This document shows positions 34,419 through 43,632 of a stretch of 64,000 nucleotides of DNA, piece by piece. The translations under genes and the position numbers were made by a program. Source of the stretch: Bacteroidetes bacterium UBA6221. Lineage in GTDB: Bacteria; Bacteroidota; Bacteroidia; Chitinophagales; Chitinophagaceae. Under the pieces are notes generated by a model. The model was not told where the DNA came from. It ran no database searches and saw only the letters and a program-made list of their open reading frames with translations. The stretch is from NCBI GenBank assembly GCA_002421685.1, contig DISB01000009.1:101140-165139 (forward strand), in the 5' to 3' direction. Numbering within the stretch: position 1 is the stretch's first letter; each line of letters begins with the position of its first letter.

Positions 34419-34426
34419 CAAAAATA
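34419..34426 (-). promoter_or_regulatory. -7 element abutting the pspC start
   Basis: The minus strand reads TATTTTTG followed by CCTT and the ATG. A transcript from here would be leaderless or nearly so. Confidence 0.5.
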
Positions 34427-34482
34427 GAGAATTGCTGAGAGATGTAGCAATTCACCGGCAAATATTGACTGAATTTTAATAA

Positions 34483-34526
34483 AGGGGAAGCCGTAATTTA
34501 TATTTATATAAATTACGGCTTCCCCT
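34483..34526. terminator. Strong 20-bp hairpin behind the aconitase gene
   Basis: AGGGGAAGCCGTAATTTATA (34483-34502) is the exact reverse complement of 34507-34526, with a 4-nt loop. On the minus strand TTTATTAAAA follows, so it terminates the aconitase transcript. Confidence 0.8.
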
Positions 34527-34536
34527 CTTAAATTTA

Positions 34537-36801
34537 TTAGTTGGCAAATTCCTGGCGGATAACGTTGAGCGCTCCGCCGGCTTTAAACCATTCTATTTGT
34601 TGTTCATTGTACGTGTGGTTCACCACTACTTCATCGGTGGTGCCGTTGGCATGGTTCAGCACCACGGTCATCTGGCGGCCGGGGGCGAAGTCCTGCAGGC
34701 CCATAATGTCGATGGTATCATCTTCCTGCACCTTGTCATAGTCGGCCTTGTCGTTAAAGGTAAGCGCCAGCATACCTTGCTTCTTCAGGTTGGTCTCGTG
34801 TATCCGGGCGAAGCTCTTCACCAGTATGGCGCGTACGCCCAGGTGGCGGGGCTCCATAGCGGCGTGCTCGCGGCTGCTGCCTTCGCCATAGTTCTCGTCG
34901 CCTACTACTATGCTGCCTATGCCTTTTGCCTTATAGTCGCGCTGCACGGCAGGCACTTCGCCATATATGCCGGTTAGCTGGTTTTTCACTTTATTGGCTT
35001 CCAGGTTGAAGGCGTTGATGGCGCCTATCAGCAGGTTGTTGGATATGTTGTCCAGGTGCCCGCGGAATTTCAGCCAGGGGCCCGCCATAGATATATGGTC
35101 GGTAGTACATTTACCAAACGCTTTTATCAGTAGCTTCAGGCCGCGCAGGTCTGTGCCTTCCCATGCGGCAAAGGGTTCGAGCAATTGCAGGCGGTTGCTG
35201 TCCGGGCTTACCATTACCGTTATATGGCTGCCATCTACAGCCGGGGCCTGGTAGCCCGCGTCTTCCACGGCAAAGCCTTTCTTCGGCAGTTCCAGTCCTT
35301 TCGGTTCGTCCAGTTTTACGGTCTCGCCTTTGTTGTTCAGCAGTGTGTCCGTCAGGGGGTTGAAGCTCAGCTTGCCCGATATGGCAAACGCCGTCACTAT
35401 TTCGGGCGAAGCCACGAAAGCATGTGTTGAGGCCAGGCCGTCGTTGCGCTTGGCAAAGTTCCTGTTGAATGATGTTACGATGGTATTTTTGCGGGTGGGG
35501 TCGTCTATATGCCTTGCCCATTGGCCTATACAGGGGCCGCAGGCGTTGGCCAGCACTATACCGCCCATTTTATCAAATGTCTTCAGGAAACCGTCACGTT
35601 CTATGGTGAAGCGCACCATTTCCGAGCCCGGTGTTATGGTAAATTCGCTCCTGGCTTTCAGGCCTTTTTTCATCGCGTCTTCGGCTATTGAGGCGCTGCG
35701 CGAAATATCTTCGTAAGAAGAGTTGGTGCAGGAGCCTATCAGCGCCACTTCCACATCTTCGGGCCAGCCGTTTTGCGCCAGCACTTCTTTCATTTGACTT
35801 ATAGGCGTAGCCAGGTCCGGTGTGAAGGGGCCATTTACATAAGGCTCCAGTTCGTCCAGGTTTATTTCTATCAGTTGGTCGTAGTAGTTGGCAGGATTGG
35901 CGTACACTTCGTCGTCAGAGCGCAGGTGTTGCTTAACGCCATCAGCCAGTTTCGCTACGTCTGTACGGTCGGTGCCGCGCAGGTAGTCGGCCATTTTTTC
36001 GTCGTAAGAGAAGATAGAGCAGGTAGCGCCTATCTCCGCACCCATATTGCATATAGTGCCTTTACCTGTTGCACTCAGACTTTCGGCGCCCTCGCCAAAG
36101 TATTCTACTATTGCGCCCGTACCGCCTTTTACGGTCAGTATGCCCGCCACTTTCAGTATGATGTCTTTGGCCGATGTCCAGCCGTTCATGCGGCCGGTCA
36201 GCTTCACGCCTATCAGTTTGGGCATTTTCAGTTCCCAGGGCAGGCCGGCCATTACGTCCACCGCATCGGCGCCGCCTACGCCTATGGCTATCATGCCCAG
36301 GCCACCCGCGTTAGGCGTATGGCTGTCGGTACCTATCATCATACCGCCGGGGAAGGCGTAGTTTTCCAGCACTACCTGGTGTATGATGCCGGCGCCGGGT
36401 TTCCAGAAGCCTATGCCATATTTATTGGATATTGAGGCCAGGAATTCGTACACCTCTTTGTTTACATCGTTGGCTGTAGCCAGGTCTTCTACGGCGCCTA
36501 CCTTTGCCTGTATCAGGTGGTCGCAGTGTACCGAGCTGGGCACTGCCACCTGGTCGCGGCCGCAGGTCATAAATTGCAGCAGGGCCATCTGGGCCGTCGC
36601 ATCCTGCATGGCCACGCGGTCCGGGGCGAAATTCACGTAATCCTTACCACGCTCAAAGGCCGCGCTTGCCGGTTCAAAGATATGCGCGTAGAGTATTTTT
36701 TCAGAAAAAGTAAGAGGCCTGCCCAGCAATTGCCTTGCAGTTGCTACTTTACCGGGAAATTCACTGTAAACTTTCTTTATGAGGTCAATATCAAATGCCA
36801 T
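34537..36801 (-). CDS. Aconitate hydratase
   Basis: The 754-residue enzyme has HQVVLENYAFPGGMMIGTDSH, the cluster cysteine in IGSCTNSSYEDI, two more in ANACGPCIGQW, and the swivel-domain motif GEGSSREHAAMEPRHLG. It interconverts citrate and isocitrate in the TCA cycle using a [4Fe-4S] cluster. Its length and sequence type match the mitochondrial-like aconitases common in Bacteroidota. It is transcribed alone and ends at a strong hairpin. Confidence 0.96.
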   Translation of the reverse strand: MAFDIDLIKKVYSEFPGKVATARQLLGRPLTFSEKILYAHIFEPASAAFERGKDYVNFAPDRVAMQDATAQMALLQFMTCGRDQVAVPSSVHCDHLIQAKVGAVEDLATANDVNKEVYEFLASISNKYGIGFWKPGAGIIHQVVLENYAFPGGMMIGTDSHTPNAGGLGMIAIGVGGADAVDVMAGLPWELKMPKLIGVKLTGRMNGWTSAKDIILKVAGILTVKGGTGAIVEYFGEGAESLSATGKGTICNMGAEIGATCSIFSYDEKMADYLRGTDRTDVAKLADGVKQHLRSDDEVYANPANYYDQLIEINLDELEPYVNGPFTPDLATPISQMKEVLAQNGWPEDVEVALIGSCTNSSYEDISRSASIAEDAMKKGLKARSEFTITPGSEMVRFTIERDGFLKTFDKMGGIVLANACGPCIGQWARHIDDPTRKNTIVTSFNRNFAKRNDGLASTHAFVASPEIVTAFAISGKLSFNPLTDTLLNNKGETVKLDEPKGLELPKKGFAVEDAGYQAPAVDGSHITVMVSPDSNRLQLLEPFAAWEGTDLRGLKLLIKAFGKCTTDHISMAGPWLKFRGHLDNISNNLLIGAINAFNLEANKVKNQLTGIYGEVPAVQRDYKAKGIGSIVVGDENYGEGSSREHAAMEPRHLGVRAILVKSFARIHETNLKKQGMLALTFNDKADYDKVQEDDTIDIMGLQDFAPGRQMTVVLNHANGTTDEVVVNHTYNEQQIEWFKAGGALNVIRQEFAN

Positions 36802-36945
36802 CGGAACTCAATTTGGAGGTTAATTGTAAAATCTTTTTTGCCGTGCGAAATTACCGAAAATCACAGAGTTTAGGAAATGGAATGCTATAATAAATGAGTA
36901 CATGCATATATGGGTAAGTGATAATCCCATCGTGGCAGTGTATGG

Positions 36946-37944
36946 CTAAAATATAACGGGGATATTATTTTTTTCGTGATAATCGATAATGGGCTGGTAT
37001 GGCCCGAACTTATGCTGCATTTCAGAAAATGTATCTACATAGGGGCCAAGTCCGTAGTCAATGGCTTTTACTTTTATATTGTTGTAGCCCATCGATTTCC
37101 TGGGTTGTGGCCTGGGATGTATCCGGTCATCATTTATAAAAGCAGCAACATCTATAGCTTCTTTGTCTGTCAGAACGGGTTTATCCCAATACGCAATTTT
37201 GTGGGGCATATTTGCTTTAATAAACCGTGCAGCTTTTAAGACCCTGTGCATGCTCGAACCGGCCTCGTAACTCTGCATGCCCCACAACGGCGGATAGGTA
37301 TATGTACTTGAATCAGATTTCCATTGTCCTTCGCCGTTTGCCCCATGACAGGATTGGCAATGTTGCCCATATATAGCCTTTCCTTTTTCAGGGTCGGCCG
37401 GCCGGGCAGGGTAGTTCAGGTCAACGCCATCGTCTCCCGGTACTCTCTGCCCGATAGGTACCCCCTGCGACAACCAGCGCATATAAGACACCATAGCTAT
37501 CATCTCTTTGCTGTCCAATGGCATCGGCTTGCCATGGTGAGGCCGTTCAATGCAGTTATTTATCCTGTCGGCTAAGGTAAGCACGGCGTTCTCCCGTCCC
37601 CTGTATTGCGGATATCTTGCGTGAGAGCTGAAGTAGTTAAGTCCATAGGGCCTGGTACCGGCATCCAGGTGGCAATTACTGCAATTCATCTTATTATTTA
37701 GATATTGTCCTTTGATTCCATCCGGACCTAGATAGTACGCTGTATTGATAATGAGGTCACGTCCATACCTTATCATATCCGCTGATTCGTCATTGGGGAT
37801 GTCTACAGTATCAGGCGGTATATGTACGGCGTTAATATCGTTTGAGGTATGCTCTTTACCACCTGTGGATTTATCGGTATCGTGATGACATGATAATAGG
37901 GTATGCAATAAAAAAAGGTATATTCCTGTATAAATGCTTTTCAT
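36946..37944 (-). CDS. Di-haem cytochrome c lipoprotein, TsdA-like (thiosulfate dehydrogenase family)
   Basis: The 332-residue protein has a lipoprotein signal (lipobox TLLSC). Two haem sites are visible: CSNCH (residues 88-92) and CQSCH (196-200). LADRINNCIERP places Cys131 39 residues after His92, similar to the Cys ligand of haem 1 in TsdA, and ANMPH gives Met246 as a likely ligand of haem 2. TsdA joins two thiosulfates into tetrathionate or reduces tetrathionate. The ATG at 37944 starts the signal peptide. It is divergent from pruA. Confidence 0.72.
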   Translation of the reverse strand: MKSIYTGIYLFLLHTLLSCHHDTDKSTGGKEHTSNDINAVHIPPDTVDIPNDESADMIRYGRDLIINTAYYLGPDGIKGQYLNNKMNCSNCHLDAGTRPYGLNYFSSHARYPQYRGRENAVLTLADRINNCIERPHHGKPMPLDSKEMIAMVSYMRWLSQGVPIGQRVPGDDGVDLNYPARPADPEKGKAIYGQHCQSCHGANGEGQWKSDSSTYTYPPLWGMQSYEAGSSMHRVLKAARFIKANMPHKIAYWDKPVLTDKEAIDVAAFINDDRIHPRPQPRKSMGYNNIKVKAIDYGLGPYVDTFSEMQHKFGPYQPIIDYHEKNNIPVIF

Positions 37945-38096
37945 TGTTGCGTCAATTCTCCTCACGTAAAAAATAAAACTGTGACAGGCTAATTTACACC
38001 ATTCGCTCGTGATTGTCTTTTCGAGGAGAAATATGGGGAAACCTGGTGGGGAAACATGGAGAAAGAGGATATGAATAAAACCTCGGTCCGAAACCC

Positions 38097-38104
38097 TAAA
38101 TTTG
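38097..38104 (+). promoter_or_regulatory. -7 promoter element of pruA
   Basis: TAAATTTG fits TAnnTTTG and lies 21 nt before the ATG at 38126. It overlaps an in-frame TTG, which argues against that earlier start. Confidence 0.6.
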
Positions 38105-38125
38105 CATCTGCTAAACAAGGATGAT

Positions 38126-39757
38126 ATGCATAACGCTTATTTTAAATACGATGAACCGAAGAATGAACCGGTTCTTAACTATGCCCCCGGCAGCCCCGAA
38201 CGTAAAAAGCTAAAGGAAACTATTGCAGAACTGAAATCGCAACAGCGTGATATACCCATGTACATCAATGGTAAAGAGGTGCGTACGGGAGATAAAAAAG
38301 AAATACGTCCCCCGCACGAAACAGCTCATGTGCTTGGCCATTTTCATGCCGGTAAGGCGGAGCATGTGCAGCAGGCAATAGACGCCGCTCTGGCCGCACG
38401 CGAAGCATGGGCTGCAATGCCCTGGGAGCACCGTGCAGGGATATTTATGAAAGCGGCCGAACTGCTGGCTACCAAATATCGCTACCGTATGAACGCCGCT
38501 ACCATGCTGGGACAAAGTAAAAACGCCTACCAGGCCGAGATAGACAGCGCCTGCGAGTTGATAGACTTCCTGCGTTTCAACGTTCATTATCTTACTGATA
38601 TATACAAACAGCAACCCCTTTCGCCGCAGGGTATACACAACAGGTTGGAGTACCGCCCATTGGAGGGTTTCATCCTCGCGGTTACGCCTTTCAACTTTAC
38701 GGCTATTGGTGGCAACCTGCCTACCGCACCCGCTATGTGTGGTAATGTAGCTGTATGGAAACCGGCCAACACGCAGATATACAGCGCCAGTGTATTCATG
38801 GAAATACTGCGGGAAGCTGGCCTGCCGGACGGTGTTATCAACCTGGTATATACCGACGGCCCTACCGTGGGCGATGTATGTTTCAACCACAGGGATTTTG
38901 CCGGCGTGCACTTTACAGGCAGCACGGGGGTATTCCAGAATATGTGGAAGACCATAGGCGGTAACATCGCCAAATACCGCAGCTATCCGCGCATAGTAGG
39001 GGAGACAGGCGGTAAAGATTTCGTGATGGTACACCCCAGCGCCGATGTGGATGCGGCAGTTGCGGGATTAGCACGTGGTGCTTTTGAATACCAGGGACAG
39101 AAATGCTCTGCAGCCAGCCGTGCATACCTGCCGTCCAACATAGCAGATGAAATAAAGACCAAACTGGTAGCGGAAGTGAAGACGATGAAGATGGGGAAGG
39201 TGGATGATTTTACCAACTTCATCAATGCGGTGATAGACGAGAAATCGTTCAACAGCATTAAGAAATATATTGACGGTGTGGCTGGCAGCAATGATGCAAA
39301 AATCATTTGCGGTGGCAACTGCGACAGCAGCAATGGTTGGTTTATCGAGCCAACTATCATAGAAGCCAGCAATCCGAAATACGTAACCATGTGCGAAGAG
39401 ATATTCGGGCCCGTACTGACGATACATGTGTACGATGCAGACAAATGGGAGGAAGCGCTGGACCTGGTTGATTCAACGTCTGACTACGCTTTGACAGGCG
39501 CTATCTTCTCGCAAGACCGTTATGCGGCAGAACTGATGACGCGCAAGCTGGTAAACGCTGCGGGTAACTTCTACATCAACGACAAGCCTACCGGTGCGGT
39601 AGTAGGGCAGCAGCCTTTCGGCGGCGCGCGCGCTTCCGGCACCAACGATAAAGCGGGTTCGGCGCTGAACCTCTACCGCTGGTTGAACGCCAGGACAATC
39701 AAAGAAACATATGTACCGCCCACGGACTACAGGTATCCGTTCCACCAGGCGGATTAA
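38126..39757 (+). CDS. pruA: L-glutamate gamma-semialdehyde (delta-1-pyrroline-5-carboxylate) dehydrogenase
   Basis: The 543-residue aldehyde dehydrogenase has FILAVTPFNFTAIGGNLPTA, VHFTGSTGVF, ETGGKDFVMVH and the catalytic Cys in EYQGQKCSAASRAY. These match the PruA/ALDH4 subfamily, which oxidises glutamate semialdehyde to glutamate in proline breakdown. The start is fixed by the -7 element. No putA/proline dehydrogenase gene is adjacent. A clear terminator follows. Confidence 0.94.
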   Translation: MHNAYFKYDEPKNEPVLNYAPGSPERKKLKETIAELKSQQRDIPMYINGKEVRTGDKKEIRPPHETAHVLGHFHAGKAEHVQQAIDAALAAREAWAAMPWEHRAGIFMKAAELLATKYRYRMNAATMLGQSKNAYQAEIDSACELIDFLRFNVHYLTDIYKQQPLSPQGIHNRLEYRPLEGFILAVTPFNFTAIGGNLPTAPAMCGNVAVWKPANTQIYSASVFMEILREAGLPDGVINLVYTDGPTVGDVCFNHRDFAGVHFTGSTGVFQNMWKTIGGNIAKYRSYPRIVGETGGKDFVMVHPSADVDAAVAGLARGAFEYQGQKCSAASRAYLPSNIADEIKTKLVAEVKTMKMGKVDDFTNFINAVIDEKSFNSIKKYIDGVAGSNDAKIICGGNCDSSNGWFIEPTIIEASNPKYVTMCEEIFGPVLTIHVYDADKWEEALDLVDSTSDYALTGAIFSQDRYAAELMTRKLVNAAGNFYINDKPTGAVVGQQPFGGARASGTNDKAGSALNLYRWLNARTIKETYVPPTDYRYPFHQAD

Positions 39758-39765
39758 TAGATTGT

Positions 39766-39796
39766 AAAGCCCGTTGAACATCAACGGGCTTTTTAT
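39766..39796 (+). terminator. Terminator behind pruA
   Basis: AAAGCCCGTTGA (39766-39777) pairs perfectly with TCAACGGGCTTT (39781-39792), followed by TTATT. Confidence 0.85.
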
Positions 39797-39827
39797 TACC
39801 TCGAAAAAGAATAATTATCTTTACCCC

Positions 39828-40166
39828 ATGCGTGGCTTGTTGCTATTTACTTCCATATTCTTCCTGGCGTTTGCCTCCTGCAAAAACTGCACCCGCTATA
39901 CCTATGGCTATATAATAGACCGGGAAACCAGCAAACCCATACAAGGCGCTGAAGTGCGCAGCCATGCAGCCCTCGACGACAAAAGTCGAGACCATAGGGT
40001 GACCTATACCGATAGCACGGGCTGGTTCGAAACAGCTTTTGAACTGGATGGCGTGGCCAAATGCGGCAACCTGAAGCTCATCATCAGTGACAGTAATTAC
40101 CATACCGCCTACGAGGCAGACCTTCAGCCGGGGGATACTATTTTCCTGTACAGGATAAAGAAGTAA
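39828..40166 (+). CDS. Lipoprotein with carboxypeptidase-regulatory-like (Ig-fold) domain
   Basis: The 112-residue protein has a lipoprotein signal (lipobox AFASC, then KNCTRYTYG). YGYIIDRETSKPIQGAEVRS and TYTDSTGWFETAF are typical of carboxypeptidase-D regulatory-like domains, a beta-sandwich often found in outer-membrane or surface proteins of this phylum. The ATG at 39828 begins the signal peptide; a longer frame from a TTG inside the pruA terminator is rejected. It is convergent with pth, with 1 nt between stops. Confidence 0.75.
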   Translation: MRGLLLFTSIFFLAFASCKNCTRYTYGYIIDRETSKPIQGAEVRSHAALDDKSRDHRVTYTDSTGWFETAFELDGVAKCGNLKLIISDSNYHTAYEADLQPGDTIFLYRIKK

Positions 40167-40167
40167 C

Positions 40168-40728
40168 TTACTTATTGTATTGGTTCATAGTCTGTTGTAT
40201 TCCCCTGAAAACAAAACTCTCTATCATCTCTACACTGGTCAGTACCTTTTCTTTCACTATGGGAAACTGCTCTTTCGTCCACTTGCCCAGCACATATTCT
40301 ACCTGCATCCCTTTTGGGAAATCGTTGCCCACGCCAAACCGCAACCTGGGGTATTGGGTGGTTTGCAGGCTTTCCTGCACGCTCTTCAGCCCGTTGTGGC
40401 CTCCGTCGCTGCCACTGCCTTTCATACGCAGGGTGCCCAGGGGCAAGGCTAGCTCATCTATTATTACCAATATTTGTTCCAGGGGTATTTTTTCCTTGTC
40501 CATCCAGTACTTCACCGCTTTGCCGCTCAGGTTCATATAGGTAGTGGGCTTTATCACTACCAGTTGCTTGCCCTTCCATTTCAATTCCGCCACATGCGCC
40601 AGCCTGTCCTGCCTGAAGGCCTGGTTGTTTTTCATCACAAGCACATCTGCTATATCAAAACCAATATTATGCCTGGTGCCGTCGTACTCTGCTCCTATAT
40701 TGCCCAGGCCTGCTATTAAAAATTTCAT
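40168..40728 (-). CDS. pth: Peptidyl-tRNA hydrolase
   Basis: The 186-residue protein has FLIAGLGNIGAEYDGTRHNIGF with the catalytic His, PTTYMNLSGKAV and GSGSDGGHNGLKSV. It releases tRNA from peptidyl-tRNA that has dropped off ribosomes. Length and motifs are normal. It is usually near rplY/prs in other bacteria, but here it stands alone. Confidence 0.96.
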   Translation of the reverse strand: MKFLIAGLGNIGAEYDGTRHNIGFDIADVLVMKNNQAFRQDRLAHVAELKWKGKQLVVIKPTTYMNLSGKAVKYWMDKEKIPLEQILVIIDELALPLGTLRMKGSGSDGGHNGLKSVQESLQTTQYPRLRFGVGNDFPKGMQVEYVLGKWTKEQFPIVKEKVLTSVEMIESFVFRGIQQTMNQYNK

Positions 40729-40938
40729 TACTATTTACTCGTAGTTAATATTTTAGATATAGAAATTGGATAGCTATGTAAAAGTCCGTCATTTCAGGGA
40801 AACGAGTCATCGTTTCAAATAAATATTTGCCTTACCCAACTAAAATTGTTAATTTTTCGTCCTATATTAGAGGCGGATACCACTTTGTGGCATGTCTCGT
40901 TATATCAGTACTTTTTAGAACAAATAAATGCTAAATAA

Positions 40939-43320
40939 ATGAGAAAGGTATATCTCTTTCTGACATTAATTTTCACGATTGGCTTTTTTAAAACAGATGC
41001 GGCGTATTTTCAGATCAGCCATCTTTCCGGGATGAACGTTGTGGGTGGGATAAACGTGACTGTAACACCGTTGAACAGCCCGAATACCGGTAGCTATTGC
41101 GGAACAGGGCCATACCAGATCGGTAAGACTCAAAGGGACGGTTATCGTTACGACTTTGGGTCTCCTGTCACGCATGTTAGGTTTGAGATGACGAGGATAC
41201 ATAATGATGACACGCTATTGTTCAGAATTAACCAGGGGCTGGGTTATGCTGATTATATGTTGACCGGTGGCAACCTGACTGCTTTTGCAGGTACCTGCAC
41301 TATGACCTCAAATAATATGATAACCCCTGGCGGCCGTCTGAGTACAACTGGTGGTGCAACCGGCCCTGGCCAGGGTATCCAGGTAGATATATCAGTTACT
41401 CCAAACGTGATTAGCGGTGTTGAAGTATGGCATTGGAGAGATCCTAACAACAACTTAGCCAGCGACGTTTATTATAATGCATACCTGCAGGACGACTCCT
41501 GTTCACTTGGTTTTGTCGCTACAGTCGATTCTCCTGTATGCTCAGGCAGGGATATACAGTTGACATCAACCGTATTCCCCAATACTACTTACCAATGGGG
41601 ATGGGCTGTCGGCGCAGGCACACCTAACCTGCAGCCATCTGCAACTGTCAGCAATCCCGTTATTACTAATATTTCGCTTGGTCATGGCGGTTCATATTGG
41701 GTAGAAGCCACACGCGGTACCTGTATTTATAGGGATACAGTTAATGTAATAGTGACACCATCGCCGGTACTTGGGCCTGTGACACAATTCGGGCCGGTAT
41801 GCCCGGGTGATAATGATACCATCTTTGTAAAACAGGTGAATCTGCCTATTGGTGGAGATGTGATCGCATATGGTTCATTCGGTCAATCGACTTTCGATCC
41901 CAACCTCGGGTATGCGTTGGTGTTTAACAATATACAGCCGTCGCAGGCAAATATCTTTTACAATATTTACGCCATAGATATCCAGGGCTGTAAGTCCGAT
42001 ACCGCGAATTATATTTTGAAAATTAATGAGGATGTTTATGCTTCATTTACTCCCGAAATCTGGGAAGGTTGTGATTTTGATACTGTGAAATTCCATAATA
42101 CGTCCACTACAGACGGTGCACTGAATATTTTTTCGACCTGGAATTTTGGAGATAATACTCCTGGCGTTACGGACACCGCACCTACGCATTATTATACAGT
42201 ACCTACGCCTAACTGGTCTTCAAGGCAATATAATGTACAATTAGTGGCAGATAACACCAAATGTAAGGATACTCTTGAAGTGCCTGTTATCATTAACCAT
42301 CCTGTAAAAGCTGAATTCCAGATAAACGACGACAGTATTTGCCAGGGTGAGACTATTATCTTTACGGCACAAGATAGCTCGTACGTGAAACCCGGTTCGA
42401 CTCCTTCTATGCTTTGGAAGTATGGAGACGGCGGTACAGATACCATATTTAACACCACTCATACTTATACCCTGGCAGGCCTGTATCATCCTATTTTTAT
42501 CCTGACAGACGACTTGGGTTGTTCTGACTCGTTCTCGGTACCCATAGTGGTTGACTCCAATGGTTTTGTCTTCTTTGAAACTAACCGCGAATCTGTGTGT
42601 GTGGGCGAAGAAATAATATTCCAGGGTAAATATTCTGTATTTGGATATGAATCGGCCACCTGGAAATTCGGAGACGGAGTTGAGATTCCCGACGATACAT
42701 TGGTGCACCATTCTTATGACAACCCCGGTACCTATGATGTAACTTTCGATATTCAATACCGTATATGCCCGGATACTGCGTACACCGGCCAATATATAGT
42801 TAAGCCGATACCGAATGTTTACCTCGGCGAGGATACCTCGATTTGCCCCAATGGCGAACCTGTATATATTGCTGACCGTTACAGCGCTTCAAATCCGCCC
42901 AATACGACTTACCTGTGGAATACGCCCACGGAAGACGTAACACCGGGTATTGCTGTACGCCACCACGGTAGCTACTCGGTTACTGCCGACCTGGAAGGTT
43001 GTAAAGCCTCCGACACGATTGTGATCAGCAAAAACTGCTACATTAATATACCCAATGTCTTTACCCCCAACGGTGATGGCAATAGCGATTACTTCCTGCC
43101 AAGGCAAATGTTATCCCGCAACCTCGCCAGGTTTGAAATGCATATTTACAATCGCTGGGGCGAAGAGGTGTTCCAGGCCAATTCTACCGATGGTCGCGGT
43201 TGGGATGGTAAGTACGGCGGCGACGATCAACCTATAGGTGTGTACATTTATATTATCAATGCAACATTTACTAATGGCATCACAGAAAGGTACCAGGGTA
43301 ATGTGACGCTATTGAGATAG
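40939..43320 (+). CDS. Secreted PKD-repeat protein with T9SS type B (gliding-motility-associated) C-terminal domain
   Basis: The 793-residue protein has an N-terminal signal sequence, Ig-like domains in the middle and at least three PKD-type repeats (STWNFGDNTPG, SMLWKYGDGGTD, ATWKFGDGVEI). The last 90 residues are the CHU_C/type B sorting domain: INIPNVFTPNGDGNSDYF, RWGEEVF and PIGVYIYII. Such proteins are exported by the type 9 secretion system and attached or released at the surface, often as adhesins. The target is unknown. Its terminator follows at 43341. Confidence 0.9.
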   Translation: MRKVYLFLTLIFTIGFFKTDAAYFQISHLSGMNVVGGINVTVTPLNSPNTGSYCGTGPYQIGKTQRDGYRYDFGSPVTHVRFEMTRIHNDDTLLFRINQGLGYADYMLTGGNLTAFAGTCTMTSNNMITPGGRLSTTGGATGPGQGIQVDISVTPNVISGVEVWHWRDPNNNLASDVYYNAYLQDDSCSLGFVATVDSPVCSGRDIQLTSTVFPNTTYQWGWAVGAGTPNLQPSATVSNPVITNISLGHGGSYWVEATRGTCIYRDTVNVIVTPSPVLGPVTQFGPVCPGDNDTIFVKQVNLPIGGDVIAYGSFGQSTFDPNLGYALVFNNIQPSQANIFYNIYAIDIQGCKSDTANYILKINEDVYASFTPEIWEGCDFDTVKFHNTSTTDGALNIFSTWNFGDNTPGVTDTAPTHYYTVPTPNWSSRQYNVQLVADNTKCKDTLEVPVIINHPVKAEFQINDDSICQGETIIFTAQDSSYVKPGSTPSMLWKYGDGGTDTIFNTTHTYTLAGLYHPIFILTDDLGCSDSFSVPIVVDSNGFVFFETNRESVCVGEEIIFQGKYSVFGYESATWKFGDGVEIPDDTLVHHSYDNPGTYDVTFDIQYRICPDTAYTGQYIVKPIPNVYLGEDTSICPNGEPVYIADRYSASNPPNTTYLWNTPTEDVTPGIAVRHHGSYSVTADLEGCKASDTIVISKNCYINIPNVFTPNGDGNSDYFLPRQMLSRNLARFEMHIYNRWGEEVFQANSTDGRGWDGKYGGDDQPIGVYIYIINATFTNGITERYQGNVTLLR

Positions 43321-43340
43321 TTATTAATATGAAATTGAGT

Positions 43341-43371
43341 AAAGGCAGCCGATTGGCTGCCTTTACTTTTT
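43341..43371 (+). terminator. Terminator behind the PKD/T9SS gene
   Basis: AAAGGCAGCC (43341-43350) pairs with GGCTGCCTTT (43355-43364) over a GATT loop, followed by ACTTTTT. Confidence 0.8.
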
Positions 43372-43430
43372 GTGCAAGTTGTCCTGTTGCTACTTACCAC
43401 CTCATTCCCAATTCTTATTATATAATAGAT

Positions 43431-43461
43431 TTTGCTGTTAAAAAGAATAGCTGTATCTTTG
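43431..43461 (+). promoter_or_regulatory. Full promoter of the helicase/cold-shock operon
   Basis: TTTG (43431-43434), a 19-bp spacer and TATCTTTG (43454-43461) match the phylum consensus in both boxes and spacing. The start codon is about 170 nt downstream, leaving a long 5' leader. Confidence 0.75.
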
Positions 43462-43632
43462 CAATCATATTGGCCTCCTGCCATTGCCTTTTCTGATCTG
43501 CATTCACGCTACTTTTCAGTTTCCGCTTTTCCAGTAGTCCATTTGTTCAACCGCCCGTAGATGAAGCTTTAACCGGATGACATGCCGACGCTCAATCTAT
43601 ACGCGTATTTATTTCATAACACAAACCAAACA

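Larger units (their letters stand above)
43321..43632. other. Intergenic region: terminator, promoter and long leader
   Basis: The 312-bp gap holds the terminator of the PKD gene, a consensus promoter and a leader of about 165 nt before the helicase ATG. No further gene is seen. Confidence 0.6.

Noticed and set aside
36047..36361. Plus-strand frames opposite the aconitase gene
   Set aside because: They are shadows; the minus-strand enzyme has all cluster cysteines and normal length.
43582..43632. Upstream ATG extending the RhlE-like helicase by 17 residues
   Set aside because: The extra residues do not look like a helicase N-terminus, and the ATG at 43633 gives the canonical MTFKELG start.
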